Shown here piece by piece: positions 43,753 through 52,798 of a stretch of 64,000 nt of DNA (position 1 is the stretch's first letter; each line of letters starts with the position of its first letter). The stretch lies in contig NC_015578.1 of NCBI RefSeq assembly GCF_000214375.1, forward strand, positions 620,001 through 684,000, written 5' to 3'. A program made the position numbers and the translations under genes. This stretch comes from Treponema primitia ZAS-2. GTDB taxonomy: Bacteria > Spirochaetota > Spirochaetia > Treponematales > Breznakiellaceae. The notes under the pieces are model-generated. The model was not told the DNA's origin, ran no database searches, and was given only the letters and a program-made list of their open reading frames with translations.

Positions 43753-44187
43753 ATGCTTAACATTGCGAAAATAAAGAATGGTATCGTGATCGATCATATA
43801 AAAGCAGGCCAGGGCATCAGGATTTTTAACTGGCTGGGCCTGGGCAAGGCGCCTTATAATGTGGCCTTTGTGGTAAACGCCAGTTCCAAACACATGGAGT
43901 TGAAGGACATTATTAAAATCGATAACACCATTGCTATCAATTATGAATTGCTGGGGCTCATCGATCCGGATATTACCATTAATATTATTGAGAATGAGAT
44001 AATCACCGAAAAGATAAAGCTCCAGCTTCCCCAGCGGGTAGAAGATATCATCCTGTGCAAAAATCCCCGCTGCGTTACCTCCACGGAAACCTATGTGCCC
44101 CACATCTTCCACCTGGAGGACCCGGCCCTGGGAACCTACCGCTGTGAATACTGCGACGAGATACGCTCCGCCGGGGATTTCCGGTAA
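43753..44187 (+). CDS. pyrI: Aspartate carbamoyltransferase regulatory subunit
   Basis: 144 residues. Nucleotide-binding N-terminal domain ([21 protein letters not shown]) and C-terminal zinc domain with four cysteines, C-x4-C (CKNPRC) and C-x2-C (CEYCDE). It binds CTP/ATP and zinc and gives the enzyme allosteric control. It begins one base after the pyrB stop. A separate PyrI together with a pyrB attenuator is the enterobacterial type of design. Confidence 0.96.
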   Translation: MLNIAKIKNGIVIDHIKAGQGIRIFNWLGLGKAPYNVAFVVNASSKHMELKDIIKIDNTIAINYELLGLIDPDITINIIENEIITEKIKLQLPQRVEDIILCKNPRCVTSTETYVPHIFHLEDPALGTYRCEYCDEIRSAGDFR

Positions 44188-44229
44188 GATGATGTTGGGC
44201 AAATCTTCAGGGTATGCTATATTTCCGGC

Positions 44230-45525
44230 ATGATCCTAATTACCGGCGGCCGCCTGATCGATCCTAAATCCGGAACCGATGATTTTCTGGATATAGCCCT
44301 GGAGGGCGGCCGGATCGCCCGCATCGGCAAGGCACTTCCGCGAACTGACTGCCAAGTCATCGACGCCAGGGGTTTGATCGTGGTCCCCGGGCTGGTTGAT
44401 GTGCATGTCCATTTCCGCGATCCCGGTTTAACTTATAAAGAAGATATTCAATCCGGCGCGGCCGCTGCGGCTCATGGCGGTTTTACTGCCGTGGTCTGCA
44501 TGGCCAATACCAAGCCGCCGGTGGATAACGCCGAAACCCTGGGGGAAGTCCTGGCAAAGGCCGCAAGGGCTAAAATCCGGGTCTATACGGTGGCTGCGGT
44601 GAGCCGGGGCATGGAGGGCAGGGAATTGACCGATATGGGGGCCCTTAAAAAGCTCGGCGCCCTGGGGTTCAGCGATGACGGCTTTCCCATCAAAGACCCG
44701 GCGTTTCTGCAAAAAGCCCTGCTGGCGGTCCGGGAACTGGATGTCCCCATCAGCCTCCACGAAGAGGAAGGCGCCTTGATCGGCCTTCCCGGAATAAACG
44801 AAGGGAAGGTTTCTGCCGCCCTGGGCCTGAGCGGGGCTCCGGGGGTTTCGGAAAGCTCTATAATTGCCCGGGACTGTATGATTGCCCTGGCAACAGGCGC
44901 CCGGGTCCACATACAGCATGTCAGCGCCGCTGAATCCCTGGATCTGATTCGGCTGGCTAAAGAACTCGGCGCCCGGCGCTTTCCGGGAAGCCCCCCTCGG
45001 ATCAGCGCCGAACTGACCCCCCAGCATTTTTCCCTCACCGAGGATGCGGTCCTGGCCCAGGGGACCCTGGCCAAGCTGAACCCGCCCCTGCGTACCGAAC
45101 ATGACCGCCAAGCCCTTATTGGGGGCCTCAAAGATGGAACCATCGACATGATAGCCACTGACCACGCCCCCCACAGTACCGAGGAAAAGTCCCGGCCCTT
45201 TGCGGAGGCCCCCAGCGGGCTCATCGGTCTGGAAACCGCCCTGGCTCTGGGTATCACGAAACTGGTCCTTCCGGGGCATCTGAGCCTGCTGGAACTTATC
45301 GGGAAAATGACCGAGGCCCCGGCAAAGCTCTACGGGCTTGAGGCCGGGTTTCTGGCGGAAGGGGGGCCGGCGGATCTTACCCTCTTTGATGATAAGGAAA
45401 CTTGGACCGTTTCCGGGTTTGCCTCCAAGTCCTCAAACTCACCTTTTATTGGACAGCCTCTGACGGGGAAGGTTAAATATACTATCTGTAGAGGGAAACT
45501 TGTATATCAGGACGGGGAGGTCTAG
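44230..45525 (+). CDS. pyrC: Dihydroorotase
   Basis: 431 residues, class I dihydroorotase. Metal motif DVHVHFRDPG, further ligands in CMANTKPP, SLHEEEG and IQHVSA, and the catalytic Asp in TDHAPHS. It closes carbamoyl-aspartate to dihydroorotate. It follows pyrI by 42 bp and leads into pyrK with 3 bp between. Confidence 0.96.
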   Translation: MILITGGRLIDPKSGTDDFLDIALEGGRIARIGKALPRTDCQVIDARGLIVVPGLVDVHVHFRDPGLTYKEDIQSGAAAAAHGGFTAVVCMANTKPPVDNAETLGEVLAKAARAKIRVYTVAAVSRGMEGRELTDMGALKKLGALGFSDDGFPIKDPAFLQKALLAVRELDVPISLHEEEGALIGLPGINEGKVSAALGLSGAPGVSESSIIARDCMIALATGARVHIQHVSAAESLDLIRLAKELGARRFPGSPPRISAELTPQHFSLTEDAVLAQGTLAKLNPPLRTEHDRQALIGGLKDGTIDMIATDHAPHSTEEKSRPFAEAPSGLIGLETALALGITKLVLPGHLSLLELIGKMTEAPAKLYGLEAGFLAEGGPADLTLFDDKETWTVSGFASKSSNSPFIGQPLTGKVKYTICRGKLVYQDGEV

Positions 45526-45528
45526 GCT

Positions 45529-46371
45529 GTGGCACAGGTGATTTCTAACCGGGCTTTACCGGGCGGGTTTTACCTGCTTGAGGCGGATATATCCGGCGGT
45601 GCTGGTAGTAGTGATAATTTTAATCAAAAAGTAGTTGTACAAAATGACAACTATCTACAAAAAGTAGATGATCAATACGTCAACTTTTCCCATTCGGCAC
45701 CGGAGTTTCGGTCCGGGCAGTTCTGTATGCTCCGCGCTTGGGATACGGTGCCGGTGCTTTCCCGGCCTATCAGCGTGTTTGACGCCCAGGGGCCGAGGGT
45801 TTCCTTTTTGTATAAAACCCTGGGGCAGGGGACGGTTCTCTTTTCCCGGCTCAAGCCCGGAGACGCCCTCTCCATCCAGGGGCCCTTGGGGAGGGGGTTC
45901 CCTGAACTGTCCGGGCGTATCGCCATGGTGGGGGGCGGCGCGGGGATCGCCCCCTTCTACCTGGGGGCCAGGCAGTTTAGGGCTGCGGGCTGTACGGTGG
46001 ACCTTTATCTGGGCTTCAGCGGCGAACCCTTTCTGGCTGAGGAATACCGGGGCCTGGCAAACCGGGTTACCGTGAACGTCGGGGGCTTTATCACCGATGC
46101 GATTGACCCGGCGGAATACGACTTTGTTTTCACTTGTGGCCCGGAGATCATGATGAGGGTCCTCTATGATAAGTGCAAAAAAGCCGGGGTTGAGGACAGG
46201 CTTTCCGTGTCCCTGGAGAGCCGTATGGCCTGCGGGGTGGGAGCCTGTTTTGGGTGCAGCAGAAAAACTACCCGGGGGAACAAAAAGGTCTGCAAGGACG
46301 GGCCGGTGTTCCCCGCAGCGGATGTGTTCGCCACAGGGGATGTTCCTGCCCGGATAGGGGGCGAGATATGA
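45529..46371 (+). CDS. pyrK: Dihydroorotate dehydrogenase electron-transfer subunit, with an insertion
   Basis: 280 residues from a GTG. FAD site ([10 protein letters not shown]), NAD site ([12 protein letters not shown]), and a [2Fe-2S] cluster from CGVGACFGC and the later Cys in KKVCKDG. It passes electrons from PyrD to NAD. Between the first strand (residues 1-23) and SGQFCML there is an extra stretch of about 35 residues rich in N, Q, V and D, encoded by AT-rich DNA with small inverted repeats (45631-45667); normal PyrK proteins have a short loop here. The frame is intact. Confidence 0.93.
   Translation: MAQVISNRALPGGFYLLEADISGGAGSSDNFNQKVVVQNDNYLQKVDDQYVNFSHSAPEFRSGQFCMLRAWDTVPVLSRPISVFDAQGPRVSFLYKTLGQGTVLFSRLKPGDALSIQGPLGRGFPELSGRIAMVGGGAGIAPFYLGARQFRAAGCTVDLYLGFSGEPFLAEEYRGLANRVTVNVGGFITDAIDPAEYDFVFTCGPEIMMRVLYDKCKKAGVEDRLSVSLESRMACGVGACFGCSRKTTRGNKKVCKDGPVFPAADVFATGDVPARIGGEI
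45610..45685. repeat. AT-rich palindromic insertion inside pyrK
   Basis: TAGTTGT (45632-45638) pairs with ACAACTA (45647-45653), then CTAC-AAAAA-GTAG (45655-45667); AAAAGTAG is also repeated directly. Base use is unlike the rest of pyrK. Confidence 0.55.
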
Positions 46372-47273
46372 AGCCTTCTTTAGAAACCGATTTTGCCGGG
46401 GTCTCCCTGAAAAACCCCCTGGTCCTGGCCTCGGGAACCTGCGGCTTCGGCAGGGAATTTGATGAAATTTTTGAGATAAGCCGCTTGGGGGGCATCTGCT
46501 CCAAGGGGCTCACTCTGAAGGCCAGGCCGGGCAATGAGGGCATACGGATCTGGGAGACCAGCGCGGGGGTCATGAACAGCGTGGGCCTGGAAAACCCCGG
46601 GGTCCCGGGCTTTATCGCAGAAGAGTACCCCCTGATGCGGCGCTTGGGGCCGGCAGTGATCGTGAACCTTGGGGGGCACAGCATTGATGATTACCTACAG
46701 GGGGTGGAACTCCTTAACGCCGTGGAATTTGATATCCTGGAACTGAATATCTCCTGCCCTAATGTTAAAGCTGGGGGTATGGCCTTTGGGGTTAAAACTG
46801 AAATTGCCCGGGATGTGGTGCGCCGGGTCCGCAGTATTTGTAAGCACAGACTTATGGTCAAGCTTTCCCCCAATGCAGAGGACATAGTTGCCCTGGCCCG
46901 GTGCTGCCAGGAGGAGGGGGCCGACGGGGTTTCCCTGGTGAACACCTTTCTTGCCATGGCTATTGATGTTCAAAAACGAAAGCCGGTCTTTGAGAATACC
47001 TATGCAGGGCTTTCCGGCCCGGCTATAAAGCCCATTGCCCTGCGCATGGTACACCAGGTTGCCAAGGTCCTCACTATTCCTGTGATGGGGGTCGGAGGCA
47101 TCACCACCTGGCAGGATGCGGCAGAATTTATCATGGCCGGGGCAAGGGCGGTACAGATAGGGACCGCTAGTTTTATTAACCCCGCCATATCCCTGGAGAT
47201 ACTGGAGGGCCTGGAATCCTGGATGGAGTCCCAGGGGATCGCGGATATTAATGAGATACGGGGTATTGTGTAG
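46368..47273 (+). CDS. pyrD: Dihydroorotate dehydrogenase, class 1B
   Basis: 301 residues. FMN barrel with [12 protein letters not shown], the motif [15 protein letters not shown], Lys in [20 protein letters not shown], and the FMN phosphate loops [14 protein letters not shown] and [13 protein letters not shown]. Pairing with PyrK marks it as the NAD-linked class 1B enzyme. The ATG at 46368 overlaps the pyrK stop by 4 bp (ATGA); the longer frame from 46254 is antecedent read-through. Confidence 0.96.
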   Translation: MKPSLETDFAGVSLKNPLVLASGTCGFGREFDEIFEISRLGGICSKGLTLKARPGNEGIRIWETSAGVMNSVGLENPGVPGFIAEEYPLMRRLGPAVIVNLGGHSIDDYLQGVELLNAVEFDILELNISCPNVKAGGMAFGVKTEIARDVVRRVRSICKHRLMVKLSPNAEDIVALARCCQEEGADGVSLVNTFLAMAIDVQKRKPVFENTYAGLSGPAIKPIALRMVHQVAKVLTIPVMGVGGITTWQDAAEFIMAGARAVQIGTASFINPAISLEILEGLESWMESQGIADINEIRGIV

Positions 47274-47349
47274 GGGTATTATTACTTGGATTTATGCAAC
47301 ATTCTCTTTTGTTCTTGCACCTCATCCTGAAATTATGATGACTCCTGGG

Positions 47350-47940
47350 TTATCGCTTTTCAAAAGCATAACCAACGCCGAAGGATACAACAACGGAAGG
47401 GTATACACCCTGACCAAGCCCTATATCTTTAGACTCTGAACTGATGATAAAAGGAGCCTTTACGCTGGGGGATATAAAAAGGCCGCCGGCTCTACCGATG
47501 TCAATCGTCCAGCCAAACCCGGGAGCAATACTAAAGCCGGAGAAGTGATCCGACTCCGGATGATCATTATCCTTATAAGGAGTATAGGTGTACCCGTTCC
47601 ACGAATAATGATACCCCCCCTCTTCGGTACGCTGGTTCTCAAAAAAAACATACCCTAAACCAAGTTCCGCAAAAAACCTCCGCCCTGCCGGATACCATCG
47701 CCCGGCTATGCTTGTTCCGGCAATCCAATGATTTTCGCTATCATATTTATCCATAAAAGGCGTAGGCAAATAGTTATAGTAAGCGTACCCGCCAACGGTA
47801 AAGTAGGGGGTAATCACATATTCATACCTGGAGCCGCCGCCAAGGAAGCTTGCTTCGGCGGAAACAAAATGGGTCTGCGCGAAAACCCCGACCTCGATAA
47901 GCACCGCAAGCGCCAAAAAAAGAAAAATGCGCTTTTTCAT
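47350..47940 (-). CDS. Outer-membrane beta-barrel protein
   Basis: 196 residues with a signal peptide ending VGVFAQ and alternating, aromatic-rich strands (YEYVITPYFTVGGYAYYNYLP, WYPAGRRFFAELGLGYVFFEN) ending in FGVGYAFEKR. This is the pattern of small eight-stranded barrels such as OmpW/OprG-like or Tp0453-unrelated porins; the exact family is not clear. It interrupts the pyr genes on the opposite strand, followed upstream by a small lipoprotein gene. Confidence 0.75.
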   Translation of the reverse strand: MKKRIFLFLALAVLIEVGVFAQTHFVSAEASFLGGGSRYEYVITPYFTVGGYAYYNYLPTPFMDKYDSENHWIAGTSIAGRWYPAGRRFFAELGLGYVFFENQRTEEGGYHYSWNGYTYTPYKDNDHPESDHFSGFSIAPGFGWTIDIGRAGGLFISPSVKAPFIISSESKDIGLGQGVYPSVVVSFGVGYAFEKR

Positions 47941-47971
47941 AGTACGCTCCTTATCACAAACCGAAAGCGGT

Positions 47972-48526
47972 TCATTGCCTTATGCCTTTTTTGGGCGCCG
48001 GCGCTTGCTCCCCAGCAGATTGTTCCGCCGCCGTACTGCCGGCGTATATAGGACCGCCATCGTTAAAATATACCGATGTTGTTACGGTAGTAGCGGTGGC
48101 GCCATCGGCTGTTACCGTTACGCTTCCGGTTTCCGTTAATGTGTCCGTATATTTAATGGCAAGCGCCGAACCATACCATGTTGTAACATGGCTATTGGGC
48201 AGGGGAACAGTGCTGCCGGGAAGCGTCGTAACTTGACTCCTTTTGTCAATTGACACATTGATAATAGCGTCCGCCCCAAGCTCTTGCGCTTGTTTCAGCA
48301 ATGCCTGGTAGGTGAATATCTGGCCGTTGGCAGTCACGCTGTCGTAAGTCGCAAGCCGGGTTTCGGTAAATACAAGCCCCATAGGTTGAAAATCTTTTAC
48401 AGGAGTACGGATATGCTCGCCAAAATGGCCGGTATTCGTATTCTCAGTGCTGACACATCCGGTAAGCGCCAAAGTTACAGTGGCAGCCAGGGTAAACAAT
48501 GTCCAAACAAACAATTTGCTTTTCAT
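47972..48526 (-). CDS. Small lipoprotein
   Basis: 184 residues, lipobox LALTGC. A central part (FQPMGLVFTETRLATYDSVTANGQIFTYQALLKQAQELGADAIINVSIDKR) has the shape of YbjQ/DUF4156-type domains in which a strand and an ALLKQAQELGADAI-type helix form a small alpha/beta fold. The C-terminus is Thr/Ala-rich. Function unknown. It may be co-transcribed with the barrel protein gene 31 bp downstream. A TGGAAT-AAAC-ATTCCA dyad lies 24 bp upstream (48551-48566). Confidence 0.75.
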   Translation of the reverse strand: MKSKLFVWTLFTLAATVTLALTGCVSTENTNTGHFGEHIRTPVKDFQPMGLVFTETRLATYDSVTANGQIFTYQALLKQAQELGADAIINVSIDKRSQVTTLPGSTVPLPNSHVTTWYGSALAIKYTDTLTETGSVTVTADGATATTVTTSVYFNDGGPIYAGSTAAEQSAGEQAPAPKKGIRQ

Positions 48527-48550
48527 AAAAAACTCCTTACGTTATTTTTG

Positions 48551-48566
48551 TGGAATAAACATTCCA
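48551..48566. promoter_or_regulatory. Dyad upstream of the lipoprotein gene
   Basis: TGGAAT-AAAC-ATTCCA, 24 bp before the lipoprotein start. The remaining spacer up to pyrF (48754) holds only short AT-rich stems such as ATAGGC...GCCTAT (48651-48677). Confidence 0.4.
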
Positions 48567-48753
48567 TAATTTACCGGAAAATAAATTTAATACAATATAA
48601 TTGTATAGTATTTACAATATCATATCTAATAACACGGTGTCAAGGGTTATTTTATAGGCTAATAACATAAGGCCTATGGCGACAGGCGTTCAAGTTGCCT
48701 CTTTTTTGCTTGCCAAAGAGCTAAAAACTTCATAAAATTACACAGAGGATAGA

Positions 48754-49677
48754 ATGATTTACAATATGGACAAGTTGTACGAGGCGGTGGAGGCTAAAGG
48801 CCCGGTGTGCGTGGGGCTGGATACTTCCGCCGAATATATTCCCCCTGGGGAGTTGAAACGGGCCGCTTCGGAGACAGAGGCGATACTGGCCTACAACAAA
48901 GCTCTGGTTGACGCGACCATGGACGCCGCGGCCTGCTTTAAGGTGCAGATCGCCTGCTATGAAGAGCGGGGCCTTGCGGGGCTGGGGGTATACGCAGAAA
49001 CACTGCGGTACATCCGGGAACGGGGCGCCTTGGTCATCGCCGACATCAAGCGGGGGGATATTGCGGACACGGCTCTGCGCTATGCCAAGGCCCACTTTGA
49101 GGGGGACTTTGAGGCGGATTTTGTCACCCTCTCCCCCTATATGGGGATGGATTCTGTCGAGCCCTGGCTAAGCTATGCGGACAGTAAAGGTAAGGGAGCT
49201 TTTGTGCTCATGCGTACCAGTAATAAGGGTATGCGTGACTTTGAATACCGGGAACTGAAAGACGGGGGCCGGCTCTACGATGCTGTGGGGGATCGGCTTT
49301 CGGAGCTGGCCGCTGCCCGGTCCGGCGCTCACGGCTACGGCGCCTTTGGGGCGGTTGTCGGGGCAGATCCAAAATCCGGCGCCGAACGGGACGAGGCAGC
49401 TTCCATACGGGAACAGCGGTCCAACCTGTTCTTTCTCATCCCCGGTTACGGCGCTCAGGGCGGTGCGGCAGATGACGCAGCATTGCTGCTCAGGAAGGGC
49501 AACGGCGGGGTGGTCAACGCTTCCCGGTCCATACTCAAGGCCTGGATGTCAGGCGGCGGTGGAGGCACTGCTTCTGCCGAAACGGTTGCCGTCGCGGATA
49601 ATCGCTTTGCGGCGGAGGCGGCCCACCGGGCGGCGGTGGAGATGCGGGATGCGATCAGGACGGCGGCGAAGGGATAG
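48754..49677 (+). CDS. pyrF: Orotidine-5'-phosphate decarboxylase, type 2
   Basis: 307 residues. Catalytic motif VIADIKRGDIADTA and phosphate site near GGVVNASRSI, with GYGAQGG. The length and the long insert (AAARSGAHGYGAFGAVVGADPK) mark the type 2 family. It makes UMP from OMP. GAGG precedes the ATG. It belongs to the same pathway as pyrBICKD 1.5 kb upstream but has its own transcription unit; pyrE is not in the window. Confidence 0.95.
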   Translation: MIYNMDKLYEAVEAKGPVCVGLDTSAEYIPPGELKRAASETEAILAYNKALVDATMDAAACFKVQIACYEERGLAGLGVYAETLRYIRERGALVIADIKRGDIADTALRYAKAHFEGDFEADFVTLSPYMGMDSVEPWLSYADSKGKGAFVLMRTSNKGMRDFEYRELKDGGRLYDAVGDRLSELAAARSGAHGYGAFGAVVGADPKSGAERDEAASIREQRSNLFFLIPGYGAQGGAADDAALLLRKGNGGVVNASRSILKAWMSGGGGGTASAETVAVADNRFAAEAAHRAAVEMRDAIRTAAKG

Positions 49678-49716
49678 GCGCCGGGGTGGATAGACGCCGG
49701 GCTCTGCCTACGCCTG

Positions 49717-50583
49717 CTAAGCCGTTTTGAGCTTTTTGCCCCAGGGTATCGATGATAGGACCACTGCAGCCACGATGATTCCCCCTCCCAGGAGGGCCGC
49801 GACCGTGGGCCGTTCCCCGGTGGCCAGGAGGACCCAGACAGGGTTAAACACCGGCTCTATCCCCGCGATGAGCATGGCCTGGACCGCGGAAACCCGCTGT
49901 ATCCCGTAGCTGAAAAGGGTACAGGCGGCGCCGCTCTGGATCAGCCCCAGGAACAGAATCGCCAGGATGTTTGGGGTACTAAGAGCTGGCGGGGCGGCAA
50001 AAATGAAGGGAACCCCCACTGCAGCGGCGAGAAGATGGGACAGGATCATGGGGTTATTGGGATTTCCCCCCTGAATGCGGGCCAGTACCGAATACAGGCC
50101 GAAGGTAATCCCTGAAATGATCGCCAAAAGGTCCCCGGTAAAGGCGCCGCCCCCTAATCCGTCCTTGAAAATGAGCAGCATCCCCAGGATCACCGCCCCA
50201 AGGGCGAGCCAGTGCCGCCGTAGGGGCTTTTCGCCTGCCAGGATCCACCCGAAGATCGCCGCCCAGATGGGGGCGCTGTACTGTAACAGGATGGCGTTAG
50301 CCGAAGTGGTGAGTTTATTGGCCAGGGTGAAGAAGGTCATGGTGATGGCGTAGCAGGCTCCGGCGCCCAGGAAGGGCAGCAACCGGGGTTTTCCCCAAGT
50401 TTTCCGGCCCCCCAGAGAGGCGCCCAGGGAGTTTAGGATGATCATAAAAAGGGCGGCGAAAAGGCTTCTGAATCCGGCTATGACCATGGGATGCCAGGGG
50501 ATGATTTTGATGAACAAACCCGAAGTGCTCCAGAGAATAGAGCAGGCTGCGATGGATACTTGACCTTTTCCATTTTGATTCAT
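49717..50583 (-). CDS. EamA-family (DMT) transporter
   Basis: 288 residues, ten helices in two EamA repeats (SIAACSILWSTSGLFIKIIPWHP...; GDLLAIISGITFGLYSVLARI...). The substrate is unknown; relatives export amino acids or metabolites. The start at 50583 is used because the frame to 50625 overlaps the divergent pncA; no good ribosome site is seen for either. Confidence 0.9.
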   Translation of the reverse strand: MNQNGKGQVSIAACSILWSTSGLFIKIIPWHPMVIAGFRSLFAALFMIILNSLGASLGGRKTWGKPRLLPFLGAGACYAITMTFFTLANKLTTSANAILLQYSAPIWAAIFGWILAGEKPLRRHWLALGAVILGMLLIFKDGLGGGAFTGDLLAIISGITFGLYSVLARIQGGNPNNPMILSHLLAAAVGVPFIFAAPPALSTPNILAILFLGLIQSGAACTLFSYGIQRVSAVQAMLIAGIEPVFNPVWVLLATGERPTVAALLGGGIIVAAVVLSSIPWGKKLKTA

Positions 50584-50611
50584 TGGTATACTATAAATTA
50601 AAGGAGTACCC

Positions 50612-51352
50612 ATGGCTATCGACATTAGGGAATCCGCTCTGATTATCGTAGATGTGCAGAATGATTTTTGCCCTGCCTATACCGGAAAAGATGGGAAGAC
50701 CCAGCCAACCGGGGCTCTGGCAGTGGCCCGGGGCTGTGATGTGGTTGAACCCCTTAACCTGGCGGCGGAAAAGTTTTATTTCGGACAGGGAAAGATCGTC
50801 GTCTCCCAAGACTGGCATCCGGCCCATCATAGTTCCTTCGCCTCCTCCCATCCGGGCAAAAAAGTGAACGAGTCTATACTCCTTCCTGTACCGGAACCCT
50901 TCCGGGGGGAACATGAACGGGATGCTAAAAATGAATATGTCCCTGCGGCAATCCAGCAGATTCTGTGGCCGGATCACTGTGTCCAGGGCAGCCAGGGCGC
51001 CATGTTGCACCCTGATCTCGACCTGGACCACGTTGATCTGATCATCCGTAAGGGCTGCCGCAAGGACCTGGATTCCTATTCGGTATTTTTTGAAAATGAC
51101 CGGTACACCCCCACAGGCCTGGACGGGTTTTTGAAAGGCCTGGGAATTACCCAGGTCTTTATCGGGGGGCTGGCCACAGACTACTGCGTTCTCTACAGTG
51201 TCATGGATGCAATACGCTTGGGGTACAGGACGGTGATCCTTTCCGATGCGGTGAGCGGGGTAGGCGTACCCGAAGGTTCGGTGGAACAGGCCTTTAGCCT
51301 GATGAAGGGGGCAGGAGTCTCCTTTATTACTACCAAGGAGATACCAGGATGA
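50612..51352 (+). CDS. pncA: Nicotinamidase
   Basis: 246 residues. Catalytic Asp in IIVDVQNDFCP, metal ligands in SQDWHPAHH, oxyanion Cys loop GLATDYCVLYSVMDA, and WPDHCVQGSQGA. It converts nicotinamide to nicotinate in the NAD salvage pathway. AGGAG precedes the ATG. It is coupled to pncB by a 4-bp overlap (ATGA). Confidence 0.95.
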   Translation: MAIDIRESALIIVDVQNDFCPAYTGKDGKTQPTGALAVARGCDVVEPLNLAAEKFYFGQGKIVVSQDWHPAHHSSFASSHPGKKVNESILLPVPEPFRGEHERDAKNEYVPAAIQQILWPDHCVQGSQGAMLHPDLDLDHVDLIIRKGCRKDLDSYSVFFENDRYTPTGLDGFLKGLGITQVFIGGLATDYCVLYSVMDAIRLGYRTVILSDAVSGVGVPEGSVEQAFSLMKGAGVSFITTKEIPG

Positions 51353-52797
51353 TACATTCAGCGCTTCTTACGGATTTTTATGCACTGACTATGGCTCAAG
51401 GCTATTGGAAAAACAACATGAACAAGCGGGCGATCTTCGAAGTGTTCTTCCGCCGCCAGCCTTTTGGCGGGGGCTTTTCCATCTTTGCCGGTCTGGGGCC
51501 CTTGCTGGATACCATCCGGGATTTTTCTTTTTCCGATGATGATCTTGCCTACTTGGAGAGCCTTAAATTTTTTGAAAAACCCTTCCTGAACTACCTTCGG
51601 GATTTTCATTTTACCGGTTCCCTCTGGGCCATGGACGAGGGAACGGTGATCTTCCCCCAGGAGCCCTTGATACGTCTTTCCGGTAATCTTATTGAGTGTC
51701 AGATCGCCGAAGGGATGCTCCTCAATATTATTAACTTTCAGAGCCTTATCGCCACCAAAACTGCCCGGGTCTGGCTTGCCACGGGCAAAGGCTCGGTGAT
51801 GGAATTCGGCCTCCGCCGCGCCCAGGGGCCCGATGGGGCCATGAGCGCTTCCCGGGCGGCCTTCATCGGCGGCGCTGCCGGGACCTCCAATGTGCTGGCC
51901 GGTAAGGAGTACGGCATTCCCGTGCTGGGGACCATGGCCCATTCCTGGATCATGGCCTATCCCAGTGAGGAGGAAGCTTTTCAGGCCTATGCGGATATCT
52001 ACCCCGAATTTCCGGTATTTCTTATTGATACCTACGATACATTGAAAAGCGGAACCCGCAACGCCATTAAGGTGGGCAAGCGGGTGGTGGAACGGGGAAA
52101 GAATTTCGGGGTTCGCCTGGACTCCGGGGACATGCACTACCTTTCGGTTCAGGTACGGAAGCTTCTGGATGACGCAGGTTTCCCCAATGCGAAAATTTCT
52201 GTTTCCAATGATCTGGACGAAAGTATTATTGAGACTCTCACCAATACCGGGGCGCCTATCGACTCCTGGGGGGTGGGGACCCGGATGGTCACCGGCGGGG
52301 ATGAGTCGGCCTTTACGGGGGTGTATAAACTCACTGCCCGGGAGGATGCTTCGGGGAAACTCATACCCACTATCAAATTTTCCGACAACCCCGAAAAGAC
52401 CACCAACCCGGGGCTTAAGCAGGTGTGGCGGCTCAAGGATTCCCAGGGTATGGCGGTGGCGGATATCCTGGGCCTGGAGGAAAGCCCCTCGGGGCCGGAT
52501 ACCCTGGAGCAGGGTTCCCGGTATATTTTCTGGCACCCCTCGGCGGATTACCGTCATTTTTATCACACCCTGGAGGGCAGCGCAGAACCGCTGCTCAAGC
52601 TCCGGCTGGATAAGGGCAGCCTGGTTTCCCCCCAGCCTTCCCTTGAAGAGATACGCCGGCATACCAAGGCAGAACTGGAACTCTTTGACAACAGTTACAA
52701 ACGGCTCCTCAATCCCCATGTCTACAAAGTATCGGTTACAGAAAAACTACGTCAGCTCAAGTTGAATCTGATCAAGGACTATTTGGGGGATCTGTAA
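51349..52797 (+). CDS. pncB: Nicotinate phosphoribosyltransferase
   Basis: 482 residues. Start LLTDFYALTMAQGYW, the autophosphorylated-His region GTMAHSWIMAYPSEEEAF and phosphate loops VRLDSGDMHYLS and WGVGTRMVTGGD. It turns nicotinate, PRPP and ATP into nicotinate mononucleotide, using the product of pncA. One base separates it from the kinase gene that follows. Confidence 0.95.
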   Translation: MIHSALLTDFYALTMAQGYWKNNMNKRAIFEVFFRRQPFGGGFSIFAGLGPLLDTIRDFSFSDDDLAYLESLKFFEKPFLNYLRDFHFTGSLWAMDEGTVIFPQEPLIRLSGNLIECQIAEGMLLNIINFQSLIATKTARVWLATGKGSVMEFGLRRAQGPDGAMSASRAAFIGGAAGTSNVLAGKEYGIPVLGTMAHSWIMAYPSEEEAFQAYADIYPEFPVFLIDTYDTLKSGTRNAIKVGKRVVERGKNFGVRLDSGDMHYLSVQVRKLLDDAGFPNAKISVSNDLDESIIETLTNTGAPIDSWGVGTRMVTGGDESAFTGVYKLTAREDASGKLIPTIKFSDNPEKTTNPGLKQVWRLKDSQGMAVADILGLEESPSGPDTLEQGSRYIFWHPSADYRHFYHTLEGSAEPLLKLRLDKGSLVSPQPSLEEIRRHTKAELELFDNSYKRLLNPHVYKVSVTEKLRQLKLNLIKDYLGDL

Positions 52798-52798
52798 T

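Noticed and set aside
51358-52719. 453-residue minus-strand frame
   Set aside because: Antisense of pncB, whose motifs are complete; composition is that of a shadow frame.
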